From the NCBI RefSeq assembly GCF_010468615.1, contig NZ_WUEH01000021.1, positions 1 to 64,000 of the forward strand: a DNA stretch of 64,000 nucleotides, in the 5' to 3' direction. Shown one piece after another: positions 35,542-42,739 of this stretch (within the stretch, counting starts at the first letter, position 1; every line of letters starts with the position of its first letter). The translations under genes were made by a program, and so were the position numbers. The notes beneath the pieces were generated by a model that saw nothing but the letters and a program-made list of their open reading frames with translations, had not been told where the DNA came from and did not search any database. Origin of the DNA: Pseudodesulfovibrio sp. JC047. GTDB lineage: Bacteria > Desulfobacterota > Desulfovibrionia > Desulfovibrionales > Desulfovibrionaceae.

Positions 35542-37200
35542 CTATTTAGAAGGCACGCGTTGTCGTCGGCTTCGAAGTTTGTTCCACGCGCTCAAAATAT
35601 TATCTTGTTCGCATGCACTCAGACCGAGTGTGCTAAGTATAATCTTCGACTGCTGTTCTAAGACTAAATCCATCGGTAAAGATCTAATGGCTTTATCCAA
35701 ACCTTGAACGTCCTCTGGAATATTTGCAGCCGTTGGTATTAAAAGGCGTTCAATCTCAGAGGGGACTAATTCAAGAACACCTCCACCATAAAAACGGCCT
35801 TCAAGTTCGGCACTTAGTGCGGTTAACGAATTCACAAAATTAAATACGAGCTGATTCGCGCTACCTTCTTTAATACGTATCCGGTATGCAGTATCCGTCG
35901 TATAAGCTTGAAGCTTGTTAAGTATCAGACGGGGTGCATTATGTGAGCGTTTCAGCATCCCTACTTCTGTGGAGTAAACAGATGGGACCTCATACCAAGG
36001 TTTGCGAATGCGACATTTGTAGCGGGTATGCAGTTTATCAGTTTCTCCTTGCTGTATATATGCCATCCCTTTGGGGTTTTTCTCTACGCTAGTATCTTGA
36101 AACCAAAGGAAATTAGTGGGCTTGCCATTTTTTGCATTTTCACGATGTTGATCCTTGTCATAAATTACACCGGGACAATGATCACTTCGCCCAAACATCG
36201 GATGTGCCCATTGTTCCAAACCGAATTGTTGAATGGTTTTGTCGTGGACTAAAAAAAACTTATTCGCGCCAGTCACAATCCCGACATCTACTTTAGCAAT
36301 ATCGTTGAACCTACGAATTGCTTTCTCCTCAAGCAACCCATCAAGAAGTTCAAGGGTAGAAGGGTCCACAAGCGCCCTGGTCCATTTGCCCTCAATCGTT
36401 TTCCCATTAATATGGCGAGGGGCATTGAATAACTCATCAGGATCTATCTTTATAAATTCACGTCCGCGAACAGGATAAATCCCGAGCCCCTTAGCTTTGT
36501 CACGTGGGCCGCGCTTCTTTTCTGCTAGCAACAATACTGCCCCTTGCAGCGTACCGGGAAACCATAACTCTTCTGGGTCAATGATCACCAGCTGTCGCGC
36601 CTCTTTGCCAAGGAAAGTTCGCAATGAGCTCGCATGCATTACATGGAGGACTTCTGTGGGGACAACCATCGCAAGACGACCGCCGGGCCGAAGTAATGCA
36701 AAGGAAGCCAAAACAAATGGAACCCAAGCATTGGTATGTTTCGTAAATTTGCACCCTAATTTTTTAAATATCTGTTCTGCGCGTTCTTGGAAAAGAGAAG
36801 GAAGGTACTGATAACGTATAAATGGAGGATTTCCGAGGACAGCATCAAACACAACCTTTTCCTTTTCAATTGCGTCAATAGCCCATCCTAAAAAATCGCT
36901 ATTTTGAATATTAATATTCTTTAGCCCAGAAGCCGTTGCACATTCGTATGCCTTGCATGCTTCATCATTATCAATTTCAAACCCCAACACATCTGGATTG
37001 TCGCAAGCTGATGCAATCTTATTTAAAAAAACGCCATCGCCACAGCTAGGTTCCAAAACAGATTGAGGATCCTTTTTGGCGACCCATCGAGCAAGAAAGT
37101 CAGCAAGGTCGCCGGGTGTATAGTAACCACCACGTAATTTTTGTTCTGTCTGGGATTCTTTAAAATTCAATGTGTCGATCCTTCTATCTAAACCAAGCAT
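35542..37200 (-). CDS. N6-adenine DNA methyltransferase (Eco57I-like)
   Basis: This 552-aa gamma-class methyltransferase methylates adenine to protect host DNA from the neighbouring nuclease. Motifs in order are X (KLRGGYYTP, residues 21-29), I (VLEPSCGDGVFL, 48-59), and IV (NPPF, 124-127). The long C-terminal part is probably the target-recognition domain. Its 3' end is 2 bp from the convergent nuclease stop. I prefer the ATG at 37200, since a TTG at 37224 is not better supported. Neither start has a good ribosome-binding site. Confidence 0.85.
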   Translation of the reverse strand: MLGLDRRIDTLNFKESQTEQKLRGGYYTPGDLADFLARWVAKKDPQSVLEPSCGDGVFLNKIASACDNPDVLGFEIDNDEACKAYECATASGLKNINIQNSDFLGWAIDAIEKEKVVFDAVLGNPPFIRYQYLPSLFQERAEQIFKKLGCKFTKHTNAWVPFVLASFALLRPGGRLAMVVPTEVLHVMHASSLRTFLGKEARQLVIIDPEELWFPGTLQGAVLLLAEKKRGPRDKAKGLGIYPVRGREFIKIDPDELFNAPRHINGKTIEGKWTRALVDPSTLELLDGLLEEKAIRRFNDIAKVDVGIVTGANKFFLVHDKTIQQFGLEQWAHPMFGRSDHCPGVIYDKDQHRENAKNGKPTNFLWFQDTSVEKNPKGMAYIQQGETDKLHTRYKCRIRKPWYEVPSVYSTEVGMLKRSHNAPRLILNKLQAYTTDTAYRIRIKEGSANQLVFNFVNSLTALSAELEGRFYGGGVLELVPSEIERLLIPTAANIPEDVQGLDKAIRSLPMDLVLEQQSKIILSTLGLSACEQDNILSAWNKLRSRRQRVPSK

Positions 37201-37295
37201 GGGATAACAATCGCCTACGAACAATAGTTGGTAACAAAGTTTAAACCATATCTACTTTTGGGAGTTCAAAGAATAATTGTTTCAGATGGCTTTAA

Positions 37296-37502
37296 CTAAT
37301 TTTTCACTTCGCTCAAAATAGCGTTCTTCATCTTATGGTCCATCATCTCCCAAGCCAGAATTACCGTTTTAGTATATGTTTCTAACTTGCCAGAGGTGAA
37401 TTGTCTGCTGATGGTGGTTTCATGCTTCCCAGTAAGAGCGGACAATTCTCGAGCAGAAAGCCCCGCCTCTTTCATACGAATCTGCCATGGATGACCTTTC
37501 AT
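37296..37502 (-). CDS. Small helix-turn-helix protein
   Basis: This 68-aa protein reads as a short XRE-like helix-turn-helix (IRMKEAGLSARELSALTGKHETTISRQFTSG) with a helical tail. It is divergent from the Rep gene (37596) and could regulate it; that is inference from position. Few ribosome-binding features are seen before the ATG at 37502 (only GTAGGC). Confidence 0.65.
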   Translation of the reverse strand: MKGHPWQIRMKEAGLSARELSALTGKHETTISRQFTSGKLETYTKTVILAWEMMDHKMKNAILSEVKN

Positions 37503-37595
37503 GGCTGTATGCCTACCAGAGGCTACTCCTTAGCACAACGCTAATTTATACCGACCATATATTGGCTATGGCGATCATTCTTCAGGCAGACGGCC

Positions 37596-38702
37596 ATGAA
37601 GCTCGAAGGGATAGAAAACAACCATCATGACCCTTTTGCCGAATTCAACTTCCTCACTTGTGGAGGTGCAAAGTCTTTTGGATGGGAAATACAGTACAAA
37701 GAGAATGGATCACGCCTTTCATCCTTTTCATGCGGCAAAACATCCTGCCCCGGTTGCAACGACAAGGATAAGGAAAGGACAGCTCGAAGGTTCTTCAACA
37801 AACTATTAGCGGCAGCAACAGCCCAAGGGATTAAACGTTTTTGGGCCTTTGTCTTTACCTTTCCAGAGGCGATTGAAGCCCAATTTCCTAAAGGTTCAAA
37901 AGAGCGCAAAGCCCTCCTCTGTGAACTCAAAAAATTTGAGCGTAAGTTGTTTGGCCTTAAGACTGAGGATGGTTTGTTTGCATACGCCAACATCCATGCG
38001 GTTGGAGACACCAACCTTATGCGTGACCGTTTCCACGTCCATAGTGGCGTTTTGCCCATAGCAATTCGCAGGGTGAATAAAAAACCACAAGTCATCAAAT
38101 GCGATATACAAGGTAAGATTGATGTCGATGTTACAAGGGAGTTGCTTGCGGACCATCTAGAACAAGTATTTCCAGGAATTGATCGAAGTCTTGTTCAGTT
38201 CAACGTCAAATACTTCCGTCTGGAATCAAAACGAAGTGTCGCTCAACTCGCTCACCGCCTCAAGTATGATCTTCGGGGATTCGGGAAGGATGTTGAAAAT
38301 GCCCCTATCTTTTTCGATGAGAACCACGGCCTGGTGGTGCTTGATGGGGGGAAAGACGACTATGGCATTTATACCGTTCGCCAAGTCGCTCTTCGCTGGA
38401 AATGGATTCGAAGTCAACGCGACCTTAGGACATGGGGGTTGCTCAACCAGTGGAATAAATATGCCGAGCTACTTGGCGTAGAATACAAGGAAGACCCTGA
38501 ACCCGAAATCCAAAGCGAGACGCCCGTCTCCATCGTCAGGGCAGTCGGGCGGAGATGGATTCACGAAAGAAGTCGAATCAAGTGGGTCAACGAAAAGAAA
38601 GCCTATCGCCTGTCTGGCGAAGAAATCACCAAAATTGAATGGGGCCGCAAAGGGTCCGAAGGGAAATGGCAACCAAAACCAAAGGAGGTTCCCAGTGAAT
38701 AA
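37596..38702 (+). CDS. HUH-type replication initiator (Rep) protein
   Basis: This 368-aa protein resembles rolling-circle Rep proteins. It has a Cys pair motif SCGKTSCPGC (residues about 45-54), motif 1-like WAFVFTFPE, motif 2 FHVHSGV with the HUH histidines (about 142-148), and a candidate catalytic Tyr in LKYDLRGFGK (about 225). The length is usual for plasmid Rep proteins. It implies that the element can replicate after excision, or use Rep for mobilization. It overlaps the trbJ start by 8 bp. Confidence 0.7.
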   Translation: MKLEGIENNHHDPFAEFNFLTCGGAKSFGWEIQYKENGSRLSSFSCGKTSCPGCNDKDKERTARRFFNKLLAAATAQGIKRFWAFVFTFPEAIEAQFPKGSKERKALLCELKKFERKLFGLKTEDGLFAYANIHAVGDTNLMRDRFHVHSGVLPIAIRRVNKKPQVIKCDIQGKIDVDVTRELLADHLEQVFPGIDRSLVQFNVKYFRLESKRSVAQLAHRLKYDLRGFGKDVENAPIFFDENHGLVVLDGGKDDYGIYTVRQVALRWKWIRSQRDLRTWGLLNQWNKYAELLGVEYKEDPEPEIQSETPVSIVRAVGRRWIHERSRIKWVNEKKAYRLSGEEITKIEWGRKGSEGKWQPKPKEVPSE

Positions 38703-39552
38703 GTGCGCTTTATGGTTTGCCCTGCTCTTAATCGGTCTGCCCCTTATATTCCCTTCTACATCCAAGGCGGGAGGAATAGCCGTAGCTGATGCGGTCTCCC
38801 ACATGTACGAATCGATGGGTTTAGAAAAAACTGTGCAGCAATTGGAAACGGCTCTGCAACAGCTTGAATTGGTTCAGAAGTACACTGACACCATCGAAAG
38901 CACTTACGAAAAGGCTCATACCAATTACAGCCGCGCCAAGGGCGTCTATGACGACCTTATGGCCGTCAAAACCTTTTACGATAAGACCAAGGCGTCCTGG
39001 ATGGGACGCTATGAGAAGTACAAAGGATTTTATGATGCCGTGTCAAACCCAGACAAGGCTATCGAAGATTTTGAAGACCTCCTTGATGATGCTTTTGTCG
39101 ACCCGCGCAGCATTGATCCTGACAAATGGAAAAGTCTCATGAATCGACAATTTGATCTTCGTCAACTGGCTTTGAAGGAACTTTTAGATAAGTCGGAAAA
39201 GACAACTCAAGGCATGGGGGCACGTGTTGAAAAGGCTCAAGAACTCGCCAGAAGTATTGATTCCACCAACAGTGAGAAGGATGCTGCAGACCTAAATAAC
39301 AGGCTCTTATTGGAAATCCTTCTTGTCCTTCAGGACATGCTTGCTTTGGATGCTCAGTATCAGCAATCAATGGCCGCTCTCAAATATGATGGTGTGTCCG
39401 AACAGGCCATCAAAGCCAGACAAGACAAACTCAAGGAAGTCACACAGCGACTTGAGGACCACCGGCGCTTTGAAGAATTGCTCATTGAAAGTGTCGGAGT
39501 CGAAGAAAATGATTCCATTTTGGAAATAATCAATAAAGCTACAGGACTTTAA
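38695..39552 (+). CDS. trbJ: TrbJ-like conjugal transfer protein
   Basis: This 285-aa exported protein has an N-terminal signal sequence (residues 1-23, ALWFALLLIGLPLIFPST) and a long coiled-coil-rich body (LEKTVQQLETALQQLELVQKY), as TrbJ/VirB5-type proteins have. It should contribute to the pilus tip or mating-pair formation. The GTG at 38695 has AAAGGAGG at good distance. The C-terminus ENDSILEIINKATGL recurs in the next, small lipoprotein gene. It is the first of a trbJ-trbK-trbL-like trio; no other trb genes are seen. Confidence 0.75.
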   Translation: MNKCALWFALLLIGLPLIFPSTSKAGGIAVADAVSHMYESMGLEKTVQQLETALQQLELVQKYTDTIESTYEKAHTNYSRAKGVYDDLMAVKTFYDKTKASWMGRYEKYKGFYDAVSNPDKAIEDFEDLLDDAFVDPRSIDPDKWKSLMNRQFDLRQLALKELLDKSEKTTQGMGARVEKAQELARSIDSTNSEKDAADLNNRLLLEILLVLQDMLALDAQYQQSMAALKYDGVSEQAIKARQDKLKEVTQRLEDHRRFEELLIESVGVEENDSILEIINKATGL

Positions 39553-39553
39553 A

Positions 39554-39787
39554 ATGAAAACTCTCGCACTGATGTTGGCATTGCTTTTGGTCGGTTGCAG
39601 TTCTGATTCTGATGAATTTAAATATGAAAAGCATAAAACTCTTCCCTCATGGGGAATTTATGATCCTTTATTTGAGGAACCAAACCAGGGCCATAAACGA
39701 CTTGAAGAACTACAGCAGGAAGCCCTTGATATTGACGAGGATGATTCCATTCTGGACGTCATAAACAAAGCAACAGGAGGATTTTAA
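39554..39787 (+). CDS. TrbK-like small lipoprotein
   Basis: This 77-aa lipoprotein has a signal peptide with lipobox LVGC (Cys15) and a short acidic mature part. In RP4-type systems the 60-80-residue entry-exclusion lipoprotein TrbK is encoded between trbJ and trbL; here the same position is filled, so this is the likely role. Its last 15 residues (DDSILDVINKATGGF) copy the end of TrbJ (NDSILEIINKATGL), which is odd and suggests a shared binding partner. Confidence 0.6.
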   Translation: MKTLALMLALLLVGCSSDSDEFKYEKHKTLPSWGIYDPLFEEPNQGHKRLEELQQEALDIDEDDSILDVINKATGGF

Positions 39788-39789
39788 TA

Positions 39790-40887
39790 ATGACTGTCTC
39801 AGCTTCAATATACAATTCTCTCACTATAAGTTTAAGCCGATTCTATCTTGAAATGTACCAAAGTATGATGGACAGCTTCGGCATCTTTTTTCATTCCGTC
39901 TTTGTCTTGTATCTCGTGTACACAGGGTTTCAGTATCTGTATGGAGAGAAGGACGGGAAAGATGCAAAAGACATCTTCATAACCTGTCTTTTGGTTTCGA
40001 GCGTTTATGTACTTGTCCTTCAATCGGCTGGATATTTTAATTATGTAATCCGGCCAACATTTGATCTTTTCACCGATCTTTTGACATTCTTGTTTGGCAT
40101 TGTTGAAAAAGTCAGCAGCCAGAATCCTACGGCTACAGGTCAAGCTGCTTATCTTAAAGAAATTAATACGATGACAGACCTTTTTACAGGTCTTGATATG
40201 ATGGCTTTGGAATTTATCAAGAGTTGTAAAGGCCTTTTGCCGTCATCCTGGAGCCTGCTTAATCCGGCTTGGGCATTCATTACTCTGTTGGCTATTCTGC
40301 TTTTGATCGCCGCCTACTTGATCATGTATTGTGCTTTCATTTTTATGTTCATCCTAAACTATTTTATGATGTGGCTTCTCTTTTATGTTGGTGGAATAGT
40401 CCTGCTTCTTGCCTGTTTTAAAAAAACGCGTGGCATTTTTTGGGGATGGCTTAAAATGCTGTGCAACTTTGCATTGACTGCAATATTCACGGCAATGGTC
40501 GTTGCTATTTGCTACAGCGGAATTAGCCAAGCCGTGTTTAAAATGTCGACCTACACCACCAATACAATTGATTTTACCGGCGATTTCCTTGGTTTGTTTA
40601 TCTGGTGCATCCTTTGCTTTGCTATCACACTCAAGACTCCTGAAATTGCCGCAGGATTGACTAGCACTGTGGCCGGAAGCACTGCCGGAATTGCCGGCAT
40701 GGCTTCCATGGCCGGAGGACAAGCTATGACAGCAAGCCTCACAGCTGGCACGGCAGTTGGAAAAGGACAACTTTCGATTGGGAAAGCAGTATATGGAAAC
40801 CGAGACGCCCTTTCTGGGGGTTTTAAGAGTGCCACTGATTATTTGAACGCAAAACTCGGAATACAAGATCCGAGAAAACCCCGTTAA
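39790..40887 (+). CDS. trbL: TrbL/VirB6-like conjugal transfer membrane protein
   Basis: This 365-aa polytopic membrane protein has about six hydrophobic segments between residues 25 and 290 and a Gly/Ala/Ser/Thr-rich C-terminal tail (AAGLTSTVAGSTAGIAGMASM), as in TrbL/VirB6. It should form part of the inner-membrane channel of a type IV secretion system. No other channel or ATPase genes (trbB, trbE, virB4) are in the element. It starts 2 bp after the lipoprotein stop. A terminator follows. Confidence 0.75.
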   Translation: MTVSASIYNSLTISLSRFYLEMYQSMMDSFGIFFHSVFVLYLVYTGFQYLYGEKDGKDAKDIFITCLLVSSVYVLVLQSAGYFNYVIRPTFDLFTDLLTFLFGIVEKVSSQNPTATGQAAYLKEINTMTDLFTGLDMMALEFIKSCKGLLPSSWSLLNPAWAFITLLAILLLIAAYLIMYCAFIFMFILNYFMMWLLFYVGGIVLLLACFKKTRGIFWGWLKMLCNFALTAIFTAMVVAICYSGISQAVFKMSTYTTNTIDFTGDFLGLFIWCILCFAITLKTPEIAAGLTSTVAGSTAGIAGMASMAGGQAMTASLTAGTAVGKGQLSIGKAVYGNRDALSGGFKSATDYLNAKLGIQDPRKPR

Positions 40888-40896
40888 AAACAATGG

Positions 40897-40927
40897 TTCG
40901 CCTTGGTGTTCTCAACACCAAGGCGAA
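40897..40927 (+). terminator. Intrinsic terminator after trbL
   Basis: A perfect 14-bp stem (TTCGCCTTGGTGTT/AACACCAAGGCGAA) with a 3-nt loop is followed by TTTGTT. It lies between trbL and the small gene at 40956. Confidence 0.8.
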
Positions 40928-40955
40928 TTTGTTCTCTAATACAATAGGAGCTTCT

Positions 40956-41150
40956 ATGATTTTAAACAGTAAACAGACGAGACATAACAAAAGTGAGCCT
41001 AAAATAACTCAAAAAGAAATTGATACTCTGGTGGCAGACAAAAAAGCTTTTTTCAAAAAATTGGAACCGGGAAAAATGCCCACTCCAAAAGTGGCCAAAG
41101 AATTTCAAGCGTTAAAAAGGAGGGTTCAAGATGTCCTGCGGAGATACTAA
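40956..41150 (+). CDS. Small basic protein upstream of the VbhA-like antitoxin gene
   Basis: This 64-aa, Lys-rich protein (about a quarter Lys/Arg) is not recognised. It contains a helical stretch around ITQKEIDTLVADKKAFFKKLEPG. TAGGAG precedes the ATG. Its end overlaps the start of the antitoxin-like gene (41131), so the two are translationally coupled. It could be a co-regulator of the antitoxin or of a Fic partner encoded elsewhere. Confidence 0.6.
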   Translation: MILNSKQTRHNKSEPKITQKEIDTLVADKKAFFKKLEPGKMPTPKVAKEFQALKRRVQDVLRRY

Positions 41151-41328
41151 ATTGGATAAATCGGAACTGAAAAGGCGAGCACGGGTCTTTCGTAATGCTA
41201 GCGCTTCCTGCGCCATCGAGGGTTTGTATTTGAGCAAAAAGGTCAAAAAAGAAATCTGGTCCTTATTCCTAACAGGTCTTTCGAGTGATGAATGCGTTGA
41301 GATATTTAAAAAGAATAGAGGCTTGTAG
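41131..41328 (+). CDS. VbhA-like Fic antitoxin (orphan)
   Basis: This 65-aa protein looks like the VbhA/YhfG antitoxin fold. It contains the inhibitory helix motif S-x3-E-G (SCAIEG, residues about 26-31), equal to the [S/T]xxxE[G/N] motif that blocks Fic AMP-transferases. AAGGAGG precedes the ATG. In known class I systems the fic toxin follows in the same operon; here no Fic gene (HPFx[D/E]GN motif) exists nearby on either strand. It may inhibit a chromosomal or competing-plasmid Fic enzyme. Confidence 0.6.
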   Translation: MSCGDTKLDKSELKRRARVFRNASASCAIEGLYLSKKVKKEIWSLFLTGLSSDECVEIFKKNRGL

Positions 41329-41664
41329 CTAAAAGGCTATTGAGAGGTCAGGCTGATGGCCTTTATACGGTCGGAAGCCTCCCTTGCTTGTCGAACCGGA
41401 AACCGGTTCCGTTCTCCCTTCGGTCGAGAACCTGGGGACACCCCTTGGAACCCCGTCAACCCAGGAAAGGCCCGCTGCAAGCGTATAGTGACCGAAGGGA
41501 ACGGAGGTCAACACAGTATGCAAAAGCGCGCCTTGAACCGCGTAACGAAGCGAAGCGCTATACGCATTCTGATAGCCTTACGACTTCATAAGAGGCTTTG
41601 CCTCGTCCTCTCACTGGTTCTTAATAAAAATCAAAAAAAATGATTTTAAAAAAAGGAATCGATC
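41329..41664. other. GC-richer structured non-coding block
   Basis: The 336-bp stretch has no convincing ORF. It holds an AACCGG-AAA-CCGGTT palindrome (41394-41408), GCGTATAG (41481-41488) matched by CTATACGC (41558-41565) at a distance of 70 bp, and several CCTC/GAGG pairs near 41590-41615. It may be a replication origin for the Rep protein or a structured RNA. Confidence 0.4.
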
Positions 41665-41958
41665 ATGAATGACAAAACAACAAAGATTAATGTCAAAGTT
41701 CCTCGGAAGTATGCACAACGGAAATACCTTGATGCCATAGGGATGGGACTTTTTGATTTGGCTATAGGAATTAGGCCGGAGCAGGACGATGTGGAAGTTG
41801 ATGATTTGATCAGCGCTCGTCTGGTTCTCAGCCCTAAAGCGACTCAATATTGGGAAAAATTGCTTCCTAGATACCAACACAACCAAAGACGTCTAATTCG
41901 TGAAGCATTGCATCTTATCTCCCTAGAGCCGGAATGCCAGCTTCAAACTCGCATTTAA
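41665..41958 (+). CDS. Small hypothetical protein with predicted DNA-binding tail
   Basis: This 97-aa protein is not a recognised family. The second half (SPKATQYWEKLLPRYQHNQRRLIREALHLISLEPEC) is helical and basic, compatible with a ribbon-helix-helix-like or accessory DNA-binding protein. AAAAGGAAT precedes the ATG. A terminator hairpin follows at 41964. It lies directly upstream of the iteron array, so it may be the protein that binds it; that is inference. Confidence 0.6.
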   Translation: MNDKTTKINVKVPRKYAQRKYLDAIGMGLFDLAIGIRPEQDDVEVDDLISARLVLSPKATQYWEKLLPRYQHNQRRLIREALHLISLEPECQLQTRI

Positions 41959-41963
41959 AACGG

Positions 41964-41992
41964 TGAGGCTTCGGTTAATGACCGGAGCCTCA
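41964..41992 (+). terminator. Terminator before the iteron array
   Basis: A nearly perfect stem (TGAGGCTTCGGT/ACCGGAGCCTCA, loop TTAATG) lies 6 bp after the gene at 41665. It is followed by TTCAAAAG without a clear T-run. Confidence 0.55.
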
Positions 41993-42004
41993 TTCAAAAG
42001 CTAT

Positions 42005-42130
42005 GGACACAGGCCTTAATGACGAGAACACAAGTCTTAATGCAAGGGATACAAGTCAAAAAGGTTGGGACACAATGAAAAGACACAGAGATACACTCGA
42101 TTTTGGATGGGACACAAATTGTGCTTTTTT
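42005..42130. repeat. Six tandem 21-bp iterons
   Basis: Units start at 42005, 42026, 42047, 42068, 42089 and 42110, all exactly 21 bp apart, with a consensus near GGACACAAGTCTTAATG. Units 1-4 are best conserved, the last two weaker. A spacing of 21 bp equals two DNA turns, so a protein could bind all on one face. The array lies between the small basic gene and the oriT-like site, and has no ORF. Confidence 0.75.
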
Positions 42131-42238
42131 ATGGCTTTTAATATATGTTCAATCATCTAAATAAGTTACGCTTTTGTCTGGTGTCTGAATACCATTACTC
42201 GGCAAAATTGAATCCAATGAAACATTGATTTTGTTTAT

Positions 42239-42308
42239 GGCAGGATACGCACTTTGCCAGACAAAGTGCTATTTGCTGGCGCAAATCCTGCCTTGTCAGT
42301 CGACAAGG
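42239..42308. other. Candidate oriT with nested inverted repeats
   Basis: GGCAGGAT (42239-42246) and ATCCTGCC (42285-42292) form an outer inverted repeat. Inside, GCACTTTG/CAAAGTGC (42249-42256/42262-42269) forms a hairpin. A CCTTGTC/GACAAGG hairpin follows (42291-42308). ATCCTGC is the nick-region core of IncP-type origins, and it is present in both orientations. The MobC-like and relaxase genes begin 80 bp downstream, the normal arrangement of oriT. Confidence 0.6.
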
Positions 42309-42388
42309 AGAGGGGGCAACCCCCTTGCTGCCTTTGGCAGCTTCACCCGCTTGGGCCTTCCCTAAAGGGTCCCGGCCAGGAGGCTTTT

Positions 42389-42739
42389 ATGAAATCGAAT
42401 AGAGTCACAGTTCGTCTTGATGAAAATATGCTTTTAGGACTTGAGAAACAAAAAAAGGAACTTGAGGCCCACAGCTTGTCTGAGTTGATCCGTGAAGCTG
42501 TGAAATCTTGTTTGCAAAGTGATCAACCTCAACTGAGCCGTGAATTGGTTGAAGAGTTTACGGCATGGCGCAAAGAATTTCATGGTGTTGGTTCCAACTT
42601 GAACCAAATCGCATACCGAATGAATTCAGGTCACCCGCAGGCTTCCCAGCAGGTGCTTGAAACTCTCAAGGAATTGAGCGCATCTTTTAAAAAGTTGGCT
42701 GAAGATTTCAAGAAGGTGCGTCATGGCTTCGACTTCTAG
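42389..42739 (+). CDS. mobC: MobC-like relaxosome accessory protein
   Basis: This 116-aa protein has an N-terminal ribbon-helix-helix region (RVTVRLDENMLLGLEKQ and SLSELIREAVKSCL) and a C-terminal MobC-type helix bundle with GSNLNQIAYRMNSG. Such proteins bind oriT and help the relaxase melt and nick it. AGGAGG precedes the ATG at 42389; an ORF extension to 42254 crosses the putative oriT and is rejected. Its end overlaps the relaxase start by 17 bp, so the two are coupled. Confidence 0.83.
   Translation: MKSNRVTVRLDENMLLGLEKQKKELEAHSLSELIREAVKSCLQSDQPQLSRELVEEFTAWRKEFHGVGSNLNQIAYRMNSGHPQASQQVLETLKELSASFKKLAEDFKKVRHGFDF

Noticed and set aside
41340-41643. Short ORFs in the block between the antitoxin-like gene and 41665
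   Set aside because: Two overlapping frames exist but neither has a ribosome-binding site or plausible composition; the block looks structured and non-coding.
42005-42130. CRISPR array
   Set aside because: The 21-bp units are contiguous with no spacers between conserved repeats, and no cas genes are present; iterons are the better description.
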